Shown one piece after another: positions 1 through 11,174 of a stretch of DNA of 64,000 nt (its first letter is position 1; each line of letters starts with the position of its first letter). Made by a program: the position numbers and the translations under genes. Origin of the DNA: Hirsutella rhossiliensis (taxonomy: Eukaryota > Ascomycota > Sordariomycetes > Hypocreales > Ophiocordycipitaceae); assembly GCF_020360975.1 (NCBI RefSeq), contig NW_025408679.1, positions 372,001-436,000 of the forward strand, written 5' to 3'. The notes under the pieces were generated by a model, which saw nothing but the letters and a program-made list of their open reading frames with translations, was not told the origin of the DNA and ran no database searches.

Positions 1-3000
1 GGGATCTTTGAACTCTATATTCTCCTCCTGCATGACGAGGTCTTTGTGGACGTCTTGGATAATCTGCCTGCAAACCCCGATGACACAGCGGGCATCGCCT
101 TCAGGCTGCTGGTTCTTGCAAAGCTGGCATGTCGCTGGCCGACTTTGTTGAGGCGGTGCATATACCATATCTTTGAGACCCCCGGACGAATTTCTCAGGC
201 GACGGACTACGCAAAATGGTGCTTGGCGGATGTTGCCCACCACTTGAATATTGATTCGCCAAAGGAGCTGTTCCAACTCTTCTCACGTCAGCTTCTGTAC
301 ACTTGGATGGAGAATGATTCCTTGCAAGACATTCCATTCTCCATCTTCGGCTTCGACGAGCTGAGAAGCTTGCTTCGCTCTGCTCAAGCTGAAACGATTG
401 GGCTGGCTATAATGCGAGGGCAGGAAACGGCCAGCGCAGATCTGACTCGAATTCTCGGGTCAAGCGACGTGGAGCTCCTGCAACGCAACTTCGCGACCGC
501 ACTTTCGTACTGCATGGTATATGGCGATGCTTTCGGCGACTCGGGCAAGGCCAAAGGAGAGGATCGGATCAGGAAAAGGCTAGGGAGCAAGCTATATATG
601 GAAGCGTTCTACATCAACTTCATCGATATTGTCGCCCTCTTCTTCGACCTTATTGATCAGGAAGACTCTCCTGAAAGGGTTTTCCGCAGACATCAGGACC
701 TTGCGTACGCCGCCGACAATCTGGAGGCAATCAAAAGCATCTCTCACTCGCCAGCCAACTTGCCGCCCAACCAGCAGCCAATGTTTCGGGCAAAGTATGT
801 AATTCACAACCTCTTCAGGCTCTGCCAAGGAACCGAGTTTCAATTCCACGACCTCTGGACGCCAGCCTTGGTGGCATCCGTCACCAGAAAGCTTTTCAGC
901 ACTGTCCACCCTGCCCTGGGATCGCTACACGCCTGCTCGGTTCTCCGAAAAGTTCGACTCGTGGTTTGCTTGGCCGGACCCGTGGCACTAGAGTCCTACT
1001 GCCTTGAGATGCTTCTCAACTCGATTCGCAGCTTCATTGTCGACTCAGAATGCGCCGATGATGCTTTGGGATTAAGCCAGTATCTGCTCGCTGGAGGGTC
1101 TCAATACCTGAGTCACAATCCATCCTTCCTAGCCGGCTACGCTCTGTCTACTTTGGCCTCGCTCAGAGTTTTCCTTGAATCAAGCCAGTCCAGCACGACG
1201 CAGGAAAGCCAGTTCAAGGCAACGATGAGCAAAGCCCAGCGATTCCATGAGTGGTTCCGCAAGTATTTGGCCGAGTATACGTCGTCCGCGTTTTCCAGTC
1301 ACGGTCAGGCAAAGTCTTTCAAATCTGTCACCCACTCCGCAGGGCACATAAGGTCGTCTGGAAATGCAGAGAAGGGCACTTCGGAGAGCAAGCTGCTTTT
1401 GGACATCTTGAAAGACGGCGCATCAGGCAAAGGGCTTTTGAACGAGTCGTCTCGTGAGCTCGCCTTGAGATTGCTCTGTGGCGACTTCACAGTGCCTACA
1501 GTCATCGCCGATGACATTGTCGGGGGCGACGAAGATGCAACTCTTCTTGCTGGCGCTGTGTGGAGGAGCTGTGAGGCACAGAACCTCAGTCGCAATTACC
1601 TGTCTTGGTCTGGGCGGGTTCTTGGACGGTCCTTTTCGGCCTCGGGGGAGATTCCCCAAGGCATTCTCTGCGAGTCGCGGCTCCTACAATACAAGAAAAT
1701 GGCCCCTCCGGGACCCAATGGATCTGAGATGGGTCTGCTGCATCTCCTCCAGGATCTCACTTCAGATCAGGATTCTGTTGTTGCCGGCCTCTCGGAGGCC
1801 GCTCTGAGGAGTGCGGTATCTCAGGCAGCGCTGCAAGAGGATGAATCGCTAGTGACCGCTTGTCAGAGAACCTTGTCTGAAGCCCTGTTCCTTGCCTCGC
1901 AGTGGGGAGCGCATCGCGCACCCCCGTCAGAGGCGGCGGTAGCACCCGCTTCTGAGGAGGTGTCGTGTGTCTGGACAGAAGACATCGCGTCCAACCAGTG
2001 GCTGTCGCAGCTCAGCGTTCACTTGGCAAAGTCTGTGCCTGATTCCATTCTTCTTGCCGTGCTGCCCCCTATCCTGGCGCGATTGAAAGGCTTCGCCGAC
2101 AAGGCATTACCGTTCATCGTCCATCTGGTTCTATTCTTTGAAATGAAGCAGAATCAGACCATGAAGCGCCACTTGTCTGCGGCGGTCAAGGAATGGCTCA
2201 GTTCGCAAGCTCCCATGGCCAAGGACAACCTGAAGCTGCTGCTCAACACCATTCTCTACCTGAGAACCCAAGAGTACCCGAGAGAATCTTCCATTGAAGA
2301 TCGGTCACACTGGCTCGAAGTCGATTACAGCGCTGCGGCCTCGGCAGCATCGCGTTGCGGCATGTACAAGACTGCTCTACTCTTTGCCGAGCTCGTCACC
2401 TGTGACAGCACACGAAAGTCTCGGAGGTCGTCTACATCCAGAGAAGCGGACATCAACGAGACGCTCCTTGCCATATTTGAAAACATCGACGACCCAGATA
2501 CATACTATGGTCTCCCCGAGGACGCGAGTCTTGCCAAGGTCCTCGCTCGCGTTGAGTACGAAAAGGAAGGCTCCAAGAGCCTTGCATTCAGGGGCGCGCA
2601 GTATGACAGCCACATTCGTCTCCGAGATCCGGAAGCGGACTCGGATGCTCAAGCCCTCGTGGGGGCACTGGGCACCCTGGGTCTGTCAGGACTGTCCCAC
2701 TCGGTGCTCCAAACACAGCAAGATCTCGGATCCTCCAACGCAGCACTGGAAAGCACTTTCCGAACTGCGAGGAGGCTCGAGATATGGAACTTGCCTGCGC
2801 CATCGTCTACGGAGCATCACGCTGTTGCCGTGTACAGGGCCTATCAAAGCATGCATCAAGCCACAGACCTCTCGGCAGTTCGGTCAGCAGTGTATGATGG
2901 CTTCAGTCGCATCATGCAAAGCTTGACGGGTGACAGCGCCAACGCTACAGTGCTAAGAAGCCGGCTGGCCGCACTGGCGGCTCTGGCCGAGCTCGACGAT

Positions 3001-5671
3001 CTCCTGAATGTCACCGACACTGCCGAAATGAACAAGGTTTTGCAAAGCTTTCGAGATCGCAGCCAATGGATGAGAAGTGGCATGTAAGTTGTTGCGTCGC
3101 CGCCATGCGTCCAAGGCGGCAATGTTAACAGAGCTCTAGGTACGACGACGTAAGCCAGATCTTGTCCTGTCGAGAGACGACAACCAGCATGTTGAGTCAA
3201 CACGCCTCGATACTCAGCAACGCCAATCTCCCCGTGTCTTCACTGAGGCGTGTGCAAGTCGAGGCGATGCTCATGGCATCTGGTATATACCGTTACCACC
3301 AGGCGACGCAGGAGTCTCTCAACATCTCGACGGCGCTCAATAAGCTGATACCTCTCTGCAAGGACCTGAGCCTGCATGTAGATGCAGCAGTCAAGATCGA
3401 GATCGCCAACTCACTGTGGGATCATGGAGAGATGAGCACCAGCATCCGATTGCTCCAGGGGATTGACAAGGATTCTTCCCTTGGGAAGCAGACGATCCCC
3501 GTCAGCCGGTCCGAGTTGCTCTCCAAAATTGGCCACAAGGTCTCGATCGCGCGCCTGGAAAAGCCGCGAGACATTCAAAAGTCGTACCTTGAGCCGGCAC
3601 TCAAAGAGCTCAAGCGTGACAATACCCTTGCCAAGGAGACGGGCGCCGTCTATCACCAGTTTGCGACCTTTTGCGACGAGCAGCTGCAAGACGCAGACGG
3701 CCTTGAGGATCTGAAGAGACTGCAGAACTTGAGGAAAGGCAAGAGCGACGAGGTAGCTGATCTCAAGGCGCTCATATCGTCGACACGAGACTCGCAGCTC
3801 AAGAATCGATATCAGCAGGGCCTTGCCAAGGAGAAGCAATGGCTGGATCTGGACGAGCAGGAGCTGCGGCGCGTCGAGCAGACGCGGGGCGAGTTTGTGC
3901 GGCTCAGCTTGGAGAACTATCTGCTGTCCCTGGCGACTTCTGACGAGTACAACAACGACGCACTGCGGTTCACGGCGCTATGGCTGGAGCGGTCGACGGA
4001 GGATGCCACCAGCAAGGCTGTGGCACGCCATCTCGAGCTGGTGCCGACGGGGAAGTTTGCCAGCCTCATGAACCAGCTGACGTCCCGGCTCCAGAATCAA
4101 GAATCAGTTTTCCAGAAGCTGCTCTCCGACCTCGTCGTCAACATATGCGTCGACCATCCCTACCACGGCATGTACCAGATCTGGTCGGGGACAAAGGCCA
4201 AGGCTCAGCAAAAGGACGAGGTGGCTGTGCTGCGCGTGAGGGCGACGGAAAAGGTTGCCCAGCGGCTCTACAGCACCAAGTCTGTGGCCAACATCTGGTT
4301 GTCCATCGATAAGACGAGCAAGTACTACCACGGGCTGGCCATTGACAGGAACCCGAGCAAGTACAAGTCGGGCGCCAAGGTTGCCCTGAAAGACTCGGCA
4401 GCCGGGCAGCATCTGGTGAACTGCCTGGCCAAATACCGGGTCCCGCCGCCGACGATGCACATCGGCGTGTCTGCCACCAAGGACTATTCCAGCGTGCCGC
4501 ACATCTTAAAGCTGGAACCGACAATGACGATTGCATCTGGGGTGAGCGCGCCCAAGATCATCACAGCCGTGGGCAGCGATGGCAACAAGTACAAGCAGCT
4601 GGTCAAGGGCGGTCACGACGACCTCCGCCAGGACGCAATCATGGAGCAAGTCTTTGCCGCAGCATCGTCGCTCTTGAAGCTGCACAGAAGCACTCAGCAG
4701 AGGAACTTGGGAATCCGGACGTACAAGGTCTTGCCGCTCACCGCGTCCTCGGGCTTGATCGAGTTTGTCCCCAACACCATTCCCCTGCACGAATTCCTCA
4801 TGCCGGCGCATGAGAGATACTACCCTCGGGATCTGAAGGGGTCCCAGTGTAGGAAGGAGATATACACGGTCCAGAACAAGTCTACCGAGGCCCGCATCAA
4901 CACGTATCGCAAAGTGACGGAGAGGTTTCGCCCGGTGATGAGGTACTTTTTCATGGAGAACTTTATGGACCCGGACGAGTGGTTCACAAAGCGCTTGGCC
5001 TACACGAGAAGCACGGCGGCGATATCGATGCTAGGCCACGTCCTCGGAGTAGGCGACCGGCACGGCCACAACATCCTGTTGGACACCAAGACGGGCGAGG
5101 CGGTGCACATTGACCTGGGCGTGGCATTCGAGGCGGGGAGGATTCTCCCGGTACCGGAGCTTGTGCCCTTTCGACTGACCCGAGACATTGTTGACGGCAT
5201 GGGCATTACGAAGACGGAGGGCGTGTTCCGGCGCTGCTGCGAGTTCACCCTGGATGCCCTTCGAGAGGAGCAGTACTCCATCATGACCATCCTGGACGTG
5301 CTGCGCTACGATCCGCTGTACACGTGGTCCATCTCGCCGCTCAGGCTGGCCAAGCTGCAGAAGGCGAGGCAGGAGGGCGACACTGGGGCGGAAGACGCAG
5401 AGCAGGGCGAGGCAGAGACCAAGAGGGGCAAAAAGGGGGCAGGGCACTTCAACGAGCCGTCGGAGGCGGAGCGGGCGCTCGAGGTGGTGCGGAAGAAGCT
5501 CTCCAAGGCGCTCAGCGTGACGGCGACGGTCAACGATCTGATCAACCAAGCCACCGACGAGCGTAACCTGGCGGTTCTTTACTCTGGTGCGTGCTGAACG
5601 AAGCTTTGGGAGAGTGTGAAGGCACTGGCTGACTGACGTTGTTTCGAACAGGCTGGGCGGCGTACGCTTGA
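1..5671 (+). CDS. tel1: Tel1/ATM-type phosphatidylinositol-3-kinase-like protein kinase, 5' partial
   Basis: The reading frame is open from base 1, so the N-terminal part lies upstream. Splicing 1-3083, 3140-5586 and 5652-5671 (introns GTAAGT..CTAG of 56 bp and GTGCGT..ACAG of 65 bp) gives 1849 visible codons. The first ~1000 residues are helical repeat/FAT-like. The kinase domain (about 4450-5330) shows VKGG (about 4603), GDRHGHNIL (about 5059) and HIDLGVAF, followed by PFRLTRDIVDGMGI and EGVFRRCCE, which are typical of ATM/Tel1 rather than Mec1 or TOR. An FATC tail ends ATDERNLAVLYSGWAAYA, its last six codons coming from the third exon. In the family this is a nuclear Ser/Thr kinase recruited by Mre11-Rad50-Nbs1 to double-strand breaks and telomeres. 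It reads toward cul4, 514 bp away. The gene is intact as far as seen. Confidence 0.95.
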
Positions 5672-6185
5672 GTGGTGAAACGAGGCTCGCGACTCGACGG
5701 TTCGGGTGGTGAGGCACAACTACATCATCTGCGGTGGGAGGGAGACGCAGCTGATTATGGGAGTGGACGTGTAGACATGAAGCAAGCTACCACCCATGAA
5801 AGGGAGCAAGGGGAGAAAAAAGAGTCAAAGCGAGGATGCTTGCTCGAGGGGTCGAGATACAGTGCCGGAGCTAACATACATAATGGAGCGATTAAATCCG
5901 ACGTTATCTAATCGCGGGGCATAGTGTACGTAGCACTGGTAAAAAGTACCTGGAAGCCATCCATCGTCGAAAGTGACATAACTTGACCACTTCGCAACGC
6001 GTCCGCCAAACTTCCCTTACGCGTATTCTCTCCGTCCCGCTTGCCCTGTACTCAACTGCCGACCGGAACTGTATAGACGCTGCATAGAATCGACGACAGC
6101 TGGCCGTTGCAGAGCCCCGCCCTCACAGCGACCAGAGCTGGCGCCACCCTCGGCACTGGCCTCGGAACGCCTCCATCGCCGCCCC
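5672..6185 (+). promoter_or_regulatory. tel1-cul4 intergenic region
   Basis: This 514 bp stretch must hold the tel1 3' UTR and the cul4 promoter and leader. It becomes C-rich just before the cul4 start. I see no TATA box, RNA gene or repeat that I can defend. Confidence 0.4.
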
Positions 6186-8827
6186 ATGCAATCCGCGCCC
6201 GCCAATTCCTCCTCCCGCCGCCGGCCGCGCCTCTCGTCGTCTGCTTCGTCGTCCTCGTCGCCTGCCGCGTCCCCCGTCGTCGCGTCCAAACGCCCCCGCT
6301 TCGCCGACACGCCCGCCATGGCCAGCGCGCGAGCCAGGGGCAAGCTCCCAGAGACCATCGACCTCACCCAGCGTCCGTCGGCCTTCCAGCCCTACAGCGG
6401 CGCCAAGAGGCTCGTCATCAAGAACCTGCGGGCCCTTAGCAACCGGGACGCCGAGGTCGAGGAGTACTATGCCCGCACCGAAAGGGAGCTCGACAGCGCC
6501 CTCGCCGCCGTCTTCGCCGACGGCCGCCCAGCCGTGCCCCTCGAGAGGCTATACCGCGGCGTCGAGGACGTGTGTCGGAGGGGAAATGCCGAAAAGGTGT
6601 ACAAGTTGCTCTCAGAGCGCGTCGACTCACACCTCCACAAAGCCGTCTTGCCCCGCATAAAGCGTTCGGGGGGCAGCTCGAGCGTCGATGTCTTGAGGAG
6701 TGTTCTGGGGGAGTGGAAGACCTGGAGCGCCCAGGCGGTATGCCATTGCCCCTGATTACCCCTCAGCTGCGTCACTCTTCGCTCACTCGGCCGCAGGTGA
6801 CCATTCGCTCGACCTTTAGCTACCTGGACCGAACGTATCTACTCCGCGAATCTCTCCCGTCCATCAACGACATGACCATAACCCACTTCCGGAGAATGGC
6901 CTTTCTCCAGCAAGACGCAGCCTTGAGTAATACGCCGGGAGCCCAGGCTGTTGCCGGCATCTGCGAGATGGTTGAATACGACCGCCGAGGCGATCCGCGG
7001 CTGGACTCGCATCTCCTCAAGGACTCTGTTCGCATGCTCTACGTCTTGGGAGTGTACGTCAAGCACTTTGAGCCACGGCTGCTGCAAGAATCGGCAGCAT
7101 ACTTTAATGACTTTGGCGAGTCTTGGAGCGCCTCGAGCCTCAAGGAGTATATTTCGGCCTGCGAGACTCTGTTGCAGAGGGAGGACTACCGTTGCATCGC
7201 GTACAATCTCGAGAGCACCACAGAGAAACAGCTAATGGACTCGGCGCATGCCATTCTGATCGAACACTACTCGGACAAACTGTTGCACGGAGGAAGCTTG
7301 TCGCATCTCTTGTCAGAGAAGGACGTCAAGTCGATGAAGGGGCTATACGACCTGCTACGGCTATCGGGCATACAAAAGAAGATGAAGGCGCCGTGGGGAG
7401 ACTACATCCGGACCACTGGCGCTTCCATCGTCTCGGACAAGGACCGGGGCGATGAAATGGTCCTTCGGCTCTTGGATTTGCGGCGATCATTAGACCTCAT
7501 GATCCGCGACGCCTTTGACAAGGACGAGGACTTTTTGTGGGGGATGCGGGAAGCTTTCGGCAAGTTCATGAACGACCGCTCAACAGCCGCCTGCTGGGAC
7601 ACGGGGACGTCCAAGATCGGAGAAATGACGGCCAAGTACATCGACATGCTCTTGAGGGGCGGCCTGAAAGCCCTGCCCAAGGATCTCCTGTCCGACGTCC
7701 AGGACAGGGCAGCGGCCGAGAAGCAGGGCCAGGCAAGCAGCGCCGATGAGGACGCGGAACTAGACCGTCAGCTGGACCAAGCCCTGGAGCTGTTCCGATT
7801 CATCGAGGGCAAGGATGCGTTTGAGGCGTTTTACAAAAAAGATCTCGCCCGGCGGCTGCTCATGGGTCGCAGCGCAAGTCAAGACGCGGAGCGCAACATG
7901 CTGACCAAGCTCCGAGGCGAGTGCGGCTCCAACTTTACGCACAACTTGGAGCAAATGTTCAAGGATCAGGAGCTGGCCAAAGACGAGATGGAATCGTACA
8001 AGCAGTGGAGCAGTGCCAACTTGGAGCGGAAGCCAGCCCTGGACCTGCACGTCATGATTCTGTCCGCCGCCGCGTGGCCGACGTATCCAGACGTGCGGCT
8101 GAGCCTGCCGGACGAGGTCGCCGGCCAGATTGAGCGCTTCGATGGGCACTACAGGACCAAGCACACGGGGCGGGTGCTGACGTGGAAACACTCGCTGGCG
8201 CATTGCTCCATCAAGGCGGCGTTTCCCAGGGGAGCAAAGGAGCTCCTCGTCTCCGCGTTTCAGGCCGTCGTCCTCATGGTGTTCAACAGTGTCCCCGACG
8301 ACGGGTTTCTCACCTACGACCAGATATCCACAGCAACAGGCCTCCAGGGGGGCGAGCTGGAGCGGACACTGCAATCGCTGGCCTGTGGCAAGGCCCGGGT
8401 CCTGTCCAAGCATCCCAAGGGGCGCGAGGTGAAGCCGACAGATACGTTCACATTCAACAAGGGCTTCGCAGATGCCAAGTACCGAGTTAAGATCAACCAG
8501 ATCCAGCTCAAGGAGACAAGGGAAGAGAACAAGGCGACGCACGAGAGGATCGTGCAGGACCGACGGTTCGAGACGCAGGCCGCAATCGTGCGCATCATGA
8601 AGAGTCGCAAGCACATGGGGCACGCAGAGCTTGTAGCCGAGGTGATCAATCTGACGAAGAAGAGGGGTAGCGTCGAGCCGGTTGCAATCAAGAAGGAGAT
8701 TGAGAGGTGAGTCTTGTTCGTGAGCTGCGTGGGGATCGACTGAAGCGCTAACACACCCGCCCTCTGCAGTCTCATTGAGAAGGACTACCTGGAGCGGGAA
8801 GACAACGGGTACACGTATCTGGCATGA
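6186..8827 (+). CDS. cul4: Cullin 4, scaffold of CRL4 ubiquitin ligases
   Basis: Exons 6186-6737, 6797-8706 and 8770-8827 join in frame to 839 residues; introns are GTATGC..GCAG (59 bp) and GTGAGT..GCAG (63 bp). The N-terminus is a Ser/Arg/Pro-rich tail with a basic KRPRF motif, likely a nuclear signal. Cullin repeats follow (RSTFSYLDRTYLL), then the cullin homology core with FRFIEGKDAFEAFYKKDLARRLL and LQSLACGKARVLSKHPKGRE. The C-terminal Nedd8 domain has IVRIMKSRKHM, whose Lys is the expected neddylation site, and ends EKDYLEREDNGYTYLA. The core and tail match CUL4 better than CUL1 or CUL3. It should bind Rbx1 at the C-terminus and Ddb1 at the N-terminus. In Neurospora CUL4-DDB1 also directs the H3K9 methyltransferase DIM-5. 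The start at 6186 includes the NLS-like tail; an in-frame ATG at 6318 is the alternative. Confidence 0.94.
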
Positions 8828-11008
8828 GGAGAGGCCCAAGGCCGTCGGCCGGTGGATGGTGTCGTCGGGTTGCCCGAGGACGTGATGCAAAGTCACATGG
8901 GTCCTCTGCACGGAGACGCGGTCTCGATGAAGGCAATAATACGAGAAACAAATCCAGAACCAGATGTGCGGCGCAGAGTTGCGTTTCAGCTCCTGCGAGG
9001 AATCTGTACGTAATTGGAAGCCTCACTTTGTCGTCTTCATCTCGGTCGCCTTTCTGGCCCTGAGAGCTTCGCCCCATGGCTGGGCGTAGCGCCACAGGTT
9101 CACTGCATCACCTCTAACCCACAGCACAGCAGCTGGGCGGTGAGACGCAGGCTGCCACACATGTTGCGGGACGCTTGCACGGCATTGCGTGTGGGAGACG
9201 CGTTCCAGGGGGTTGTTGGCGGCCAGGCGTTGAATGGTACTGGCAGATGGGGTGTTGAGAGCGAGGCATTTACCAGCCCATTCCATCTGGCGGCTGCTCT
9301 CATACTCTTCGGTTGACCCTTTGGAGACTTGGCTTTTCTCATACAACCATGATACAAGGATCAAGCGTAAGAAAAGGGCTGTTGTGTGTCCAACAAGGCC
9401 TGTAACTAAGGCCTGTAACTGCACAACCCGCAGTTGGGGGGCAGCGAGGCAGGCGATCGTCCCATTGTACAGCCTGCCATGCCAACCTCACCAGCCTCAC
9501 CCACCTCACTCACCACCCTTCGGGTTGCACGACGCACGATGACTGCTTGTGAGGGCGATGGCGTACAGGACATCTCCGGTGCCGCGACACAACCAAGTCG
9601 CCGCTGCCGTGTCGCCCCGGGCGGCGCTGCCATGGCATGCTAAATCTCCGATCTGGGCTCAGCACAGTCAAGTCGAGGGCCAGTGAGCACTGCGTTGGCG
9701 GGCGGCCGTGTCACGTGTGCGTAACCTACACCGGATGCTCGCCCGAGTCTCTTTCCTCTCCTCCTTGCTGCTCGGGCTCGAGGAGTCGAGACACCTTCGA
9801 CCGCAGGCTCCTCGTCGTCTGAGAGGCCCCATTCTCCCAGCATCGCGCCAAGTCGACATTCGGCGCCGCGTCACACCGCACCGTCAGCATTCACCTGCAT
9901 CTTCCACCATGGATCGACTCGTCGCCAGCACCTCCGATTGTCCGCTCCGCCTGGCACGACGAGAGATGCACACCAGAAACTAGTCGCCGCGTGAGCCAAT
10001 CGCCCGCGCCTCCTGCGCCACCCTTCCCTCCGGCCTGACCAAACGGATGTCGAGCTTGCCCTGCGGCAAGGCAGCCTCTCCTCCCCTCGGGCAAACCACC
10101 ATTGGCGAATCGCAAACGACGATGCCGGCGGGATTTTCTCGAACCAGGAACACTCGAGTCAGCCAGAGGGACCGCAGGTCGTCGGGCGAGGCAACACCCC
10201 TCAGACATCAGGCAAGGCAACTCGGTTGCCTAGCTTCGCGCCGCGAGCTTGAGCCTCCAACTCCCGTGGCCATTTCACCAGATCGACATCGACGCCCCTC
10301 GGCAAAGACGCTTGGCCGGTAATGCTTGTGCCCCTGCAGTCTTGGATCAGAACGGCTGCCCGAACCGCTCGCCGCTGCTTCTCCACCCCCTTGGACTGGC
10401 TGACATGTAGGAAAAGGGCAAACTGCTGCGGGAATGACTTGCATGGACACTCAATCGGCCATGCACACACCGAGAGCAGGGCCCTGTCTGTGCTCCCCGC
10501 ACATCGCCTGCAGCAGGCCGTGACTGACACATCTTTCGTTGCACCCGGGATATAGCTCGGTCATCGACGGGGGTTCGACTCCTTGGGGGAAAACTGCACT
10601 TTGACGTCGCACTTGGCATCGTCGGGAGGCGTAGCAAGGGGGCAAATGGAGGAGAGGAACCCGATGTGAGAGTTGCGACATCCTTTCTCGCCTCTTAAAG
10701 GCGACAGACCAAACCCCCCCCTTTTCCTCATGTGCCGACGACGTGTAATGGCACACCTGCACCAAGGCATACACATGCCTGATGCCTGGTGCTTGACCGC
10801 CTCATTCTTGCTGCCCTCGACACGACAGCAAGACGTACGCGGGGCGTCAGGAGGAGCCGAGCCCTTGGAACCGCATACGCTCCCTCCCCTCCCTTAGCTT
10901 GGGTCTTTGTATAGGTAGTCGCCCAGCCCCGTTTGACCCGGCGAGCTTCGTCTTCTATTACAACCAACACTGACTACCCTGGATGAGCCAAAGAAACAAC
11001 GTCACCAC
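8828..11008. other. 2.2 kb GC-rich intergenic region
   Basis: Only short overlapping open frames (up to about 133 codons on either strand) occur, none with a recognisable motif, a splice pattern or a consistent partner. It should contain the cul4 terminator and the promoter/leader of the next gene, with CT-rich runs around 10880-10910. A 13 bp tandem duplication (AAGGCCTGTAACT, about 9397-9422) is the only repeat seen. A B-box-like word near 10570 is not backed by a tRNA fold. Confidence 0.45.
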
Positions 11009-11174
11009 ATGGCTAACCAATTCCATCCCGCTGCGGGGCAGTTCAACGACAGCCGTGGTGTTGTCCCTCGACAGCACGGCACCAACCTCACTCAGCCGCC
11101 GCCGCCTGCTCCCATGCCTCCCGCTGGCCATGCTCAACCTGCTCGAGACCCACGACTCGGCGGCGGCGGCATGA
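10983..11174 (+). promoter_or_regulatory. Possible upstream ORF overlapping the start of the next gene
   Basis: An ATG at 10983, 26 bp before the chosen start at 11009, opens a different frame of 63 codons that ends at 11174, inside the main coding region. If transcription begins upstream of 10983, scanning ribosomes would meet this ATG first. The context of the 11009 ATG (CACCACATGG) is much better, so leaky scanning is plausible. The transcript start is unknown. Confidence 0.3.

Noticed and set aside
7760..8911. A 383-codon minus-strand frame opposite cul4
   Set aside because: It is the antisense shadow of highly conserved cullin codons and has no motif of its own.
10545..10590. tRNA gene suggested by GGTTCGACTCC with an A-box-like TAGCTCGGTC just upstream
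   Set aside because: The two boxes are only about 12 bases apart, there is no room for an anticodon arm, and neither the acceptor nor the T-stem pairs.
8830..10980. Several open frames of 70-133 codons in the cul4 downstream region
   Set aside because: They overlap on both strands, have low-complexity composition, no motif and no supporting splice sites; GC-rich DNA gives such frames by chance.
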